From the NCBI GenBank assembly GCA_964468725.1, contig CAYXVU010000053.1, forward strand, positions 1 to 30,774: 30,774 nt of DNA. The letters run 5' to 3'. The position numbers and the translations under genes are program-made. Positions 1 to 7,069 of the stretch are shown piece after piece. The notes under the pieces were generated by a model that saw only the letters and a list, made by a program, of their open reading frames with translations, did no database searches and was not told where the DNA came from. The DNA comes from CAYXVU01 sp964468725. Its GTDB lineage: Bacteria > Acidobacteriota > Blastocatellia > UBA7656. Positions within the stretch are counted from its first letter, which is position 1, and each line of letters starts with the position of its first letter.

Positions 1-15
1 GTCAGGAGGTTCGAC

Positions 16-708
16 ATGAAGAAGCAGACGATGGCGAATCACATGGTTGTCAGTGTCAAGCTGAGCCGACTACTCGTTGGCGTCTTTATGGTGTTATCGC
101 TGGCAACAGCGATGCCCGCACAATCGGGGCGCAAACCGCCAAAAAAAGACGATGCGCCTGCGCCGGTGCAGCCGCCTGCCAATGCCGAGCCGGTCACTCT
201 GCCGCCGACTGCGAAACCGGAAGTTGCCAAGATACCGATTCGCCTCATGTCCTATTGGCTAGGTGCAGATTCCGGCTACTATCAAAACGTTGTGGTTGAT
301 AGTTGCATCAAGCGATTGAATGAAGCAGGCGACGTAACGGCGAGCGAATCGCGCGCCGATGCTAGTCGCCAAGAAGCCATTGATTATGCGAAAAATTCGA
401 AAGAGATTTATGCGCTGTGGATCGAACTGGTTCTCGATCATCAAGCCATCCGGTACGAAAGCTCGGCCAATCGCAATGACACGCGGATCAATTTTTATTT
501 ATATGAGCCGGTGACCGGCAAGCAAAAGACGTGGGGGTCTGTGCATCTGCGCCCCTATCAACCGGGAGCCGATGCTGGAGGCGTTGGGCTGCCGTTGCCG
601 ACTTCCTCCCGCGTGCCAATTCAGTATCTCTTACAACAGGCCGGACATGATCTGGCGGATCGCGTACTATCGGCGCTCAACCATCAGCCGGGCAAACGCC
701 CGTTTTAA
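16..708 (+). CDS. Secreted hypothetical protein, proline-rich linker
   Basis: I do not recognise this 230-residue protein. The start is well supported: an AGGAGG ribosome site lies at 4-9, six bases before the ATG. The N-terminus is a signal peptide, with basic and polar residues up to about 18, a hydrophobic core at about 19-33 and a likely cleavage after the Ala at 35. Next comes a Lys/Pro/Ala-rich linker (about 37-70), which suggests a tethered or periplasmic spacer, and then a compact C-terminal domain (about 72-225) with a single cysteine. No catalytic motif is visible. It ends 42 bases before the ferredoxin/NrfD gene's ATG and shares its strand, so it may be co-transcribed with the molybdoenzyme genes, but nothing in the protein shows a functional link. 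Being secreted, it is unlikely to contact their cytoplasmic subunits. Confidence 0.8.
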   Translation: MKKQTMANHMVVSVKLSRLLVGVFMVLSLATAMPAQSGRKPPKKDDAPAPVQPPANAEPVTLPPTAKPEVAKIPIRLMSYWLGADSGYYQNVVVDSCIKRLNEAGDVTASESRADASRQEAIDYAKNSKEIYALWIELVLDHQAIRYESSANRNDTRINFYLYEPVTGKQKTWGSVHLRPYQPGADAGGVGLPLPTSSRVPIQYLLQQAGHDLADRVLSALNHQPGKRPF

Positions 709-750
709 GGAGACCCGCCGCGCTTGAGCCATCCCTGCCGCGCTGAGCTT

Positions 751-2286
751 ATGAAATACGGATTTCTGATTGACCACCGCAAATGCATCGGCTGCCACGC
801 TTGTACGGTCGCCTGCAAAGCCGAACACAATGTGCCGCTCGGGTCCTTCCGTACGTGGGTGAAGTACATCGAAAAGGGCGAGTACCCCGATACGCGCAGA
901 CATTTTTCCGTATTGCGGTGCAACCATTGCGACGATGCGCCCTGCGTGACCATTTGCCCGACCACCGCACTCTATAAACGGGCAGACGGTATCGTCGATT
1001 TCAACGGCGACCGCTGCATCGGCTGCAAGTCCTGTATGCAGGCCTGTCCCTACGACGCGCTCTATATCAATCCGAACACGCACACGGCAGAGAAGTGCAA
1101 CTTCTGCGCGCACCGCGTCGAGTTGCAACTCGAACCCGCCTGCGTCATCGTCTGCCCGGTGCAGGCCATCGTATCAGGCGACCTCGAAGATGCCACTTCG
1201 AAAATCTCGCGCCTTGTGGCTACGGAAGAGACGCGGGTGCGAAAACCCGAAATGCAAACGCGCCCGAAACTCTATTACCTTGACGCCAACCCTTCATCGC
1301 TCATCCCTTCCGAGCAGACGCACGCCGCCGGTTATCTGTGGGCGGAACAACAGCACGACGCGATTTTTCAAGATGTGCAAGCGATGGCGACTGCGGAAGC
1401 GAAAGCGCGCACGACCTATGATGTCACGCACGAGCGACCGTGGGGGTGGAAAGTTTCGACCTATCTATGGACGAAATCCATTTCAGCGGGAGCCTTTTTA
1501 CTGGCGGCGATTGCGATGGGCTTCGGATTCGTACCGAACAGTTTTCTCTTCGACTCGGTTGCGCCGCTGGTGGCATTGGTGTTTTTAGGAACGACGTTGG
1601 CGTTGCTGGTGATGGATTTGAAACGCCCGGAGCGCTTCCTGTTCATTCTGCTGCGCCCGCAGTGGCGGTCGTGGTTGGTGCTCGGCGGGTATATCTTAGG
1701 GGTCTACGGTGCGTTGTTGATGGCGTGGTTGTTGATTCCCTTTATGAGGTGGCAAGCCTTTGCAGATGCGATTATGTGGGCGGGTGCAGGGTTTGCGATT
1801 CTCGCGGCCATCTATTCGGCCTTTCTATTCAAGCAAGCGCGCGGTCGGGTATTTTGGAACAGTCTCTTGACGCCATGGCATTTATTAGCGCAGGCGATCA
1901 TTGCCGGAGCGGCTGCCTTACTGATCTTCGGTTCGCTGTCGGCCTTATTGCTCAACGCCGGAATCGGCAGCACGACCTTTCGCTTTTTACAGTACGAATT
2001 GATCGGCGCTTTGACGGCGCACGCGGTGCTGATGTTCGGCGAAGTGTTTATGCCCGAAGAGAATGCCGATAAGACGCGCGCCGCCCGACTGATTGCCAAA
2101 GGCATCTTCAGCCGTTGGTTTTGGGTCGGAGCCGTGCTGGTGGGAACTCTTTTGCCGGTCATCCTGTTGTTGTTCGGCGCAGAGAATGAGGTGTTGACAA
2201 CGCTCGGCGCGGTATTGGCGCTTGCGGGCTTGCTGATCTGGGAACATATTTGGGTACAAGCGGGGCAAGCTGTGCCGCTCAGTTGA
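751..2286 (+). CDS. Four-cluster ferredoxin fused to NrfD-type membrane anchor
   Basis: This is the electron-transfer and quinone-interacting subunit of a complex iron-sulfur molybdoenzyme, with two normally separate subunits fused. Residues 1-180 carry four cysteine groups typical of DmsB/PsrB/SoeB-like proteins: CIGCHACTVAC (12-22), CNHCDDAPCVTICP, CIGCKSCMQACP, and CNFC followed by PACVIVCP. They predict four [4Fe-4S] clusters. After a linker, residues about 235-510 contain eight hydrophobic segments, as in NrfD/PsrC quinol-site proteins. There is no twin-arginine signal, so the Fe-S part should stay in the cytoplasm. I chose the ATG at 751 because it begins the usual MKYGF-like family N-terminus. 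A TTG at 724 lies 11 bases after an AAGGAG site (707-712) and would add nine residues. The matching catalytic subunit follows after a 358-base gap. Substrate is not determinable from sequence alone. Confidence 0.9.
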   Translation: MKYGFLIDHRKCIGCHACTVACKAEHNVPLGSFRTWVKYIEKGEYPDTRRHFSVLRCNHCDDAPCVTICPTTALYKRADGIVDFNGDRCIGCKSCMQACPYDALYINPNTHTAEKCNFCAHRVELQLEPACVIVCPVQAIVSGDLEDATSKISRLVATEETRVRKPEMQTRPKLYYLDANPSSLIPSEQTHAAGYLWAEQQHDAIFQDVQAMATAEAKARTTYDVTHERPWGWKVSTYLWTKSISAGAFLLAAIAMGFGFVPNSFLFDSVAPLVALVFLGTTLALLVMDLKRPERFLFILLRPQWRSWLVLGGYILGVYGALLMAWLLIPFMRWQAFADAIMWAGAGFAILAAIYSAFLFKQARGRVFWNSLLTPWHLLAQAIIAGAAALLIFGSLSALLLNAGIGSTTFRFLQYELIGALTAHAVLMFGEVFMPEENADKTRAARLIAKGIFSRWFWVGAVLVGTLLPVILLLFGAENEVLTTLGAVLALAGLLIWEHIWVQAGQAVPLS

Positions 2287-2644
2287 ACCGGGAAGCACAG
2301 ATGATGAGTGCCAATCCAGAAAGGGTAATTGCTGACGTGAATGCCTAATCGGCTGACAAACCACGACCCAGGAAAGCTGTGCTTGATTCGCTAGGCGACT
2401 TGAATTACCAATTTTGCATCGCGCCGTAACTATCATCGCCGCCTTCATAATCAAAGCGATGCATCTGGCCGAATCTCATTTCTTGCGGGACTACGATGCT
2501 GCGCAGGGGCGGCGACTGAGTGGAGCAACCAATTATTGAGTGAAGTTGCCGATACCGATTTTGATCTTGATCTTTTCCACTGCCGCAGGGCTGACAGTTG
2601 AAGACCCGAACGCGCATTTATGATGAGACACTGTAAAGGTTCTT
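2287..2644. other. 358-base spacer inside the molybdoenzyme locus
   Basis: This gap separates the Fe-S/NrfD gene from its catalytic partner and holds no convincing gene. On the minus strand an open frame of 70 codons runs from an ATG at 2617 to a stop at 2405. The part from about 2405 to 2515 has codon choices like real coding DNA of this genome, but there is no ribosome site and I recognise no family, so I do not call it a gene. It may be a gene remnant. Just before the downstream gene lies a weak promoter-like pair on the plus strand, listed separately. Confidence 0.4.
2598..2624 (+). promoter_or_regulatory. Possible promoter for the Mo catalytic subunit
   Basis: TTGAAG (2598-2603) and TATGAT (2619-2624) are separated by 15 bases, short for a sigma-70 promoter. 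The predicted start near 2631 would leave about 14 bases before the ATG at 2645, enough for the AAAGG site at 2636-2640. Its presence would let the catalytic subunit be made separately from its partner. The evidence is weak. Confidence 0.25.
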
Positions 2645-5488
2645 ATGACAGACAACTCCGACCAACAAAATGATGCTCCGCAACCGAGCGATCATCGCAC
2701 CGGCTTCGTCTCTCTCAACAGCACGAGGCTCAGTTCCCATCCGCCTTATGAGAAATGGGATGACTGGACGGAGTACGATGCCCGCGCTTGGCCGAAGAGA
2801 GTCGAGCGCCACTACTCGCTGGTTCCGACCGTCTGTTTCAATTGCGAGTCGGCTTGCGGCCTGCTCGCCTATGTTGATAAAGAGAGCGGACGCATTCAAA
2901 AGCTCGAAGGCAATCCTCTACACCCCGGCTCGCGCGGGCGCAACTGCGCCAAAGGCCCGGCCACTGTCAACCAAATTTATGACCCCGAACGCATCCTCTA
3001 CCCGCTCAAACGCACAGGCCGTCGCGGCGAAGGCGGCTGGGAACGCACGACTTGGGATGAAGTATTGGACACCTTCGCCACACAGATTCGGCAAGCCTTG
3101 ATTGACAACCGCCGCGATGAAGTCATCTATCACGTCGGTCGCCCCGGTCACGACGGTTACATTGATCGGGTGCTGCAAGCATGGGGCGTTGACGGGCATA
3201 ACTCGCATACCAATATCTGCTCCTCTTCGGCGCGCGTCGGGTATGCCTTGTGGCAAGGCGCAGATCGCCCGTCGCCTGATTACGCCAACGCCAAATTTAT
3301 TCTCTTGCTCAGTTCGCATCTGGAAACCGGCCATTACTTCAACCCGCACGCGCAGCGCATCATCGAGGGCAAGTCGCAAGGCGCGAAGATTGCCGTCATT
3401 GATCCCCGATTATCGAATACCGCTTCGATGGCCAATTACTGGTTGTCGCCGTGGCCGGGTACGGAGGCTGCTTTGCTGTTGACGATGGCGGCGGTGATTT
3501 TGCGCGAAGAGAGATTCGACCGCGAATTTATGCGCCGTTGGGTCAACTGGGAAGAGTTCATGCGCGCCGAGCGCCCGAATCAGCCCGCAACCTTTGAAGC
3601 CTTCGTGGACGAGTTGCGAGCGATTTATGCGGAATTTACGCCGGAATTTGCCGAAAACGAATGCGGCGTGGAAGCGGCGAAGATCGTCGCTGTGGCGCGC
3701 GAAGTCGCCGCCGCCGGTTCGGCCTTTGCTTCGCACATCTGGCGCAGCGCCGCCTCGGGCAACCTCGGCGGCTGGCAGGTGGCGCGTGCCTTGATGTTTT
3801 TGAATGTGTTGACCGGCAGCGTCGGCACCGAAGGCGGCGTGCTGCCGAACAGTTGGAATAAATTCGTCGCCGCGCCCTTTTCCAAACCCTCGCCGCAAAA
3901 GGTTTGGAATGAGCTTCTCTGGCCGCGTGAATATCCGTTGGCGCATCACGAACTGAGTTTTCTCTTGCCGCACTTTTTGAAAGAAGGGCGCGGGCATGTA
4001 AGCGCCTATTTCACACGGGTCTACAATCCTGTGTGGACGAATCCCGATGGCCTCACCTGGCTCGAAGTGCTGCGCGATGAGTCGAAAATCGCCTTGCATG
4101 CGGCGCTCACTCCGGTATGGAGCGAGACTGCTTGGTTTGCCGATTATGTGTTGCCGATGGGAGTCGGCTCCGAACGCCACGATTTGATGAGTCAAGAGAC
4201 GCACGCTTCGCAATGGATATCATTTCGGCAGCCGGTTACGCGCGTCTTGAAGGAGCGGGCGGGCGAACACGTCAACTTCACCTATGAAACCAATCCCGGC
4301 GAAGTATGGGAAGAGGACGAATTCTGGATCGAACTCTCTTGGCGCATTGACCCGACCGGCGAACTCGGTGTGCGCCGCCATTTCGAATCGCCTTATCGCC
4401 CCGGCGAAAAGATCACCATCAACGAATATTATCAATGGATTTTTGAAAACAGCGTTCCAGGCTTGCCCGAACGCGCAGCCATCGAGGGCTTATCACCGAT
4501 TGAGTACATGCGGCGACACGGAGCATATCAAGTCAAAAGCGCTGCCTACTCGCAACAGGAGAGCGGCGTAACCGCAGAAGAGATGAGCGAGGCACGCGTC
4601 GAAGAGAGCACAGGCCGCATCGTACAAACGAGCGCGCAGGGCGAACGGGTCATCGGCGTGATGATCGACGGCGAAGCCAAACGCGGACTCACAACGCCTT
4701 CGCGCAAGTTGGAGTTTTACTCGCCGACCATGCGCGACTGGCAATGGGCTGAGCAGGCCTTGCCCGGTTACATCCGCAGCCATATTTACTGGCGCGACCT
4801 CAGCCCGCACAAAGGCGAGTATATTCTGGTGCCAACTTTTCGCTTGCCCACCTTGATTCACACGCGTTCCGGCAATGCGAAGTGGCTCTATGAAATCTCT
4901 CATACCAATCCGCTGTGGATGCATCCGCGCGATGCCGATAAATTCGAATTCGGGGTCGGCGATCTGGCGCGCGTCAATACGGACATCGGTTACTTTGTGA
5001 TTCGCGTCTGGGTGACGGAAGGCATTCGCCCCGGCGTCGTCGCTTGTTCGCATCATTTGGGGCGTTGGCGACTCAACCGCGAACAGGGCACAGACCGTTG
5101 GGCGTCGGCGCTGGTTGACCTCGAAGAACGCGGCGATGGAACTTGGTTGCTGCGGCAAATCGAAGGCGTGCGACCTTTCACAAGTGATGACCCGGATTCG
5201 GAACGCATCTTCTGGCAGGAGAGCGGCGTGCATCAGAACCTCACCTTTCCGGTGCATCCCGATCCGGTAAGCGGCATGCATTGTTGGCATCAGCGCGTGC
5301 GCGTCGAGCGCGCGCAAACGCAAGATCGTTACGGCGATGTCTTTGTGGATACCAACCGTTCGCATGAAATTTACCGGGAATGGTTGCAGATGTCGCGTCC
5401 GGCTTCGGGGCCGGGCGGGCTGCGCAGGCCGCTACATTTTGCGCGGCCTGTCAGACCGGATAGCGAATCGTTTATCATCAAAGATTGA
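2645..5488 (+). CDS. Molybdopterin oxidoreductase catalytic subunit, cytoplasmic
   Basis: A 947-residue Mo/W-bisMGD enzyme of the DMSO reductase superfamily. The N-terminal Fe-S domain has C64-x2-C67-x3-C71-x29-C101, the ligands for an FS0 [4Fe-4S] cluster. Cys192, in NICSSSAR, sits where the Mo-ligating cysteine of Nap/Psr-like enzymes lies. The molydopterin domains fill about 110-690, and the C-terminal dinucleotide-binding domain about 720-900. There is no twin-arginine signal, so the enzyme should work in the cytoplasm. Together with the fused Fe-S/NrfD protein upstream this resembles SoeABC (cytoplasmic sulfite:quinone oxidoreductase) in topology, but polysulfide, thiosulfate, tetrathionate or arsenic oxyanions remain open as substrates. 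Translation starts at ATG 2645 after AAAGG (2636-2640). No maturation chaperone gene is beside it. Confidence 0.9.
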   Translation: MTDNSDQQNDAPQPSDHRTGFVSLNSTRLSSHPPYEKWDDWTEYDARAWPKRVERHYSLVPTVCFNCESACGLLAYVDKESGRIQKLEGNPLHPGSRGRNCAKGPATVNQIYDPERILYPLKRTGRRGEGGWERTTWDEVLDTFATQIRQALIDNRRDEVIYHVGRPGHDGYIDRVLQAWGVDGHNSHTNICSSSARVGYALWQGADRPSPDYANAKFILLLSSHLETGHYFNPHAQRIIEGKSQGAKIAVIDPRLSNTASMANYWLSPWPGTEAALLLTMAAVILREERFDREFMRRWVNWEEFMRAERPNQPATFEAFVDELRAIYAEFTPEFAENECGVEAAKIVAVAREVAAAGSAFASHIWRSAASGNLGGWQVARALMFLNVLTGSVGTEGGVLPNSWNKFVAAPFSKPSPQKVWNELLWPREYPLAHHELSFLLPHFLKEGRGHVSAYFTRVYNPVWTNPDGLTWLEVLRDESKIALHAALTPVWSETAWFADYVLPMGVGSERHDLMSQETHASQWISFRQPVTRVLKERAGEHVNFTYETNPGEVWEEDEFWIELSWRIDPTGELGVRRHFESPYRPGEKITINEYYQWIFENSVPGLPERAAIEGLSPIEYMRRHGAYQVKSAAYSQQESGVTAEEMSEARVEESTGRIVQTSAQGERVIGVMIDGEAKRGLTTPSRKLEFYSPTMRDWQWAEQALPGYIRSHIYWRDLSPHKGEYILVPTFRLPTLIHTRSGNAKWLYEISHTNPLWMHPRDADKFEFGVGDLARVNTDIGYFVIRVWVTEGIRPGVVACSHHLGRWRLNREQGTDRWASALVDLEERGDGTWLLRQIEGVRPFTSDDPDSERIFWQESGVHQNLTFPVHPDPVSGMHCWHQRVRVERAQTQDRYGDVFVDTNRSHEIYREWLQMSRPASGPGGLRRPLHFARPVRPDSESFIIKD

Positions 5489-5520
5489 AGAAAGGAGTTG
5501 TCTGCTGTCGGTCGTCTGTC

Positions 5521-5559
5521 GTTAGCAGTCCGGTGCTTTGTGCTCAACGGACTGCTGAC
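5521..5559. repeat. Stem-loop, 12-bp inverted repeat
   Basis: GTTAGCAGTCCG (5521-5532) faces CGGACTGCTGAC (5548-5559), identical when reverse-complemented except for one base, around a 15-base loop. There is no T-run after it, so it is a poor intrinsic terminator. It may be a dispersed palindromic repeat or a Rho-linked 3'-end processing site for the Mo-subunit mRNA. Confidence 0.6.
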
Positions 5560-5582
5560 CATTGACCACTGACCTCTGACAG
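5555..5582. repeat. Four degenerate tandem heptamers (YTGACCN)
   Basis: CTGACCA, TTGACCA, CTGACCT and CTGACAG follow each other without a break, partly overlapping the right arm of the stem-loop at 5521-5559 and ending 7 bases before the next start codon. Heptameric short tandem repeats are known in several bacterial groups. No function can be read from this copy. Confidence 0.65.
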
Positions 5583-5589
5583 GGAAGGA

Positions 5590-6741
5590 ATGAAAATCGT
5601 TGTACTCGGATACGGAAGGGTTGGGTCGCGCGTCATCGCCGACTTACAAGAAAAGGGACACGAGATTTCGCTCATTGATAAAGAACCGACGCGTTTAGGG
5701 CAAGCGGCGCATCTGGAGGGCGTGTCGTTGATTCAAGGCAATGGCATTGACGTGGACGTACAACGCGAAGCCGGAATGGAAGAGGCCGATATTTTGTTAG
5801 CGGTTACGCGTGATGACAACGTCAATCTGATGGCCGCGCAAGTTGCGCGCCACTACTTCCACGTCCCGCGAGCCATCGCTCGCGTCTATGAACCCAGCCA
5901 CTCCGAAGCGACTCAAGAAGACCCGAAACTGGCGATTATCTCGCCGACTCTGCTGGCCGTGAAATTGATTATTGAACAAGTTGATGCCGCCGCCGGACAG
6001 CCGACTGGCGAACGGTTGCCCGCCGAGCCGCAAAAAGTACCGAGCCAACACCGCGATAAAGCGCCGGTCGAAGATTCGCGCTATATCCTGATTGCAGGGG
6101 GAGGCAAAGTCGGGGTCAATCTGGCGCGCGAATTGTACGAAAATGGCCACGAAGTCGCCGTCATCGAATGCGATAGCTCCCGCGCTGCCATTTTATCAAA
6201 CAAACTTGATTGCCCGATCTTTATCGGCGACAGCTCGACGCACGATGTGCTGGAAGCCGCCGACGCTACGCGCGCGCGCGTCTTTGTCGCCGCGACCGGC
6301 AGCGATCAAGACAATTTGATTGCCTGTCAGGTGGCGAAAAAAGTCTTTGGCGTTCCGCAAACCATCGCCCGCGCTTCGAATCCGAACAACGAAGAGGTAA
6401 TGGCGATGCTCGGCGTCAATTCAACCGTTAGCTCGACCTCGATCATTCAACAAGTCATCGAGCGCGAATTGCCCACCTTTCGCATCAAGACCTTGCTTAG
6501 CCTGCAAGGCGGCGAATATCGAATCTTGGAGTATTCGCTCGACGAGTCCTCGCCCGCATCCGGGCAACTGGTCAAAGACATCGCCTTGCCGCCGGACAGC
6601 AACTTGATTGCCGTACTGCGCGGCAAAACAACTGTCGTGCCGCGTGGCGACACGCGCTTGGCGGCAGGCGATCTGGTCGTCGCGCTCGTCAATATGGAAC
6701 GCGAACCGCACCTGCGCGCCTCCCTGCTCGGTAGCAATTAG
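5590..6741 (+). CDS. trkA: TrkA-family K+ channel/transporter regulatory protein (RCK)
   Basis: A 383-residue cytoplasmic protein that gates K+ uptake systems by binding NAD(H) or adenine nucleotides. Two Rossmann-type TrkA-N domains are visible: the first at 1-125 with GYGRVG (7-12) and acidic Asp30, the second at about 164-295 with GGGKVG (170-175) and Glu193. A single TrkA-C domain occupies about 298-370. E. coli TrkA has N-C-N-C order and 458 residues, so the first C domain is missing here and is replaced by a charged linker (132-163). The reading frame is intact, so this seems to be a natural architecture. No membrane partner (TrkH/KtrB) is in the window. GGAAGG at 5582-5587 is a ribosome site very close to the ATG. 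Confidence 0.9.
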   Translation: MKIVVLGYGRVGSRVIADLQEKGHEISLIDKEPTRLGQAAHLEGVSLIQGNGIDVDVQREAGMEEADILLAVTRDDNVNLMAAQVARHYFHVPRAIARVYEPSHSEATQEDPKLAIISPTLLAVKLIIEQVDAAAGQPTGERLPAEPQKVPSQHRDKAPVEDSRYILIAGGGKVGVNLARELYENGHEVAVIECDSSRAAILSNKLDCPIFIGDSSTHDVLEAADATRARVFVAATGSDQDNLIACQVAKKVFGVPQTIARASNPNNEEVMAMLGVNSTVSSTSIIQQVIERELPTFRIKTLLSLQGGEYRILEYSLDESSPASGQLVKDIALPPDSNLIAVLRGKTTVVPRGDTRLAAGDLVVALVNMEREPHLRASLLGSN

Positions 6742-6746
6742 CCTGC

Positions 6747-6785
6747 GGGCAGCAGCGCAAAACAAAATCAAGCGCCCTGCTGCCC
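6747..6785 (+). terminator. GC-rich hairpin after trkA
   Basis: GGGCAGCAG (6747-6755) pairs with CTGCTGCCC (6777-6785). Continuing CGC/GCG pairs with a two-base bulge extend it to about 12 bp, around an A-rich loop of 13 bases. It starts 5 bases after the trkA stop. No clean T-run follows, so it may be an RNA-stabilising 3' end rather than an intrinsic terminator. Confidence 0.5.
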
Positions 6786-6856
6786 TGCGGTAACGATTCC
6801 GTTCCTCTTCTCTTCGAGCCTCCTCCTTGACGAACGGGCGGTTACCCCAATTGCTC

Positions 6857-6925
6857 GCTCCAACGGAGCTTGCGCCGGATAGCCGATTGATGGCGATAGG
6901 CAGGTCGCTCCGACAGAGCTACCTG
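6857..6925. repeat. Two copies of a palindromic CGCTCC-x-GAGCT repeat
   Basis: Copy one is GCTCC-AAC-GGAGC (6857-6869). Copy two is CAGGTCGCTC-CGACA-GAGCTACCTG (6901-6925), in which ten-base arms pair with one mismatch. Both contain CGCTCC[A/G]AC[G/A]GAGCT. They lie in a 328-base spacer between trkA and the peptide-binding lipoprotein that otherwise holds only the hairpin at 6747-6785 and the promoter at 6995-7023. Confidence 0.5.
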
Positions 6926-6994
6926 CTTTGCGGCCAACTCCATAGAGGCGTCACCACATCGCCCAGTCGGGACGCACAAAGAGTTGCGGGGTGA

Positions 6995-7023
6995 TTGGCA
7001 AGCCGAGAAAGTTTCGCTATAAA
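6995..7023 (+). promoter_or_regulatory. Sigma-70-type promoter of the peptide-binding lipoprotein
   Basis: TTGGCA (6995-7000) and TATAAA (7018-7023) are separated by exactly 17 bases. Transcription would start near 7030, leaving a 40-base leader before the TTG start at 7070. The -35 box coincides with a more upstream in-frame TTG, which argues against that TTG being the start codon. Confidence 0.6.
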
Positions 7024-7069
7024 CTCAAGCGATATTTGCAATGCCATAATTGGGAGAACTTCAATCAGC

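Noticed and set aside
724..750. A TTG start for the ferredoxin/NrfD fusion
   Set aside because: It has a better-placed ribosome site than the ATG at 751, but the family N-terminus begins at 751. It is kept as an alternative, not as the call.
3410..5365. Two long minus-strand frames (267 and 290 codons)
   Set aside because: Both are antisense to the molybdoenzyme catalytic subunit, whose motifs and length are intact. The antisense products have no family features.
5555..5582. A CRISPR-like repeat array
   Set aside because: The units are only seven bases and contiguous, with no spacers and no cas genes nearby.
6995..7069. An upstream TTG start for the peptide-binding lipoprotein
   Set aside because: It coincides with the -35 box of a good promoter, and the added 25 residues would precede a complete lipoprotein signal.
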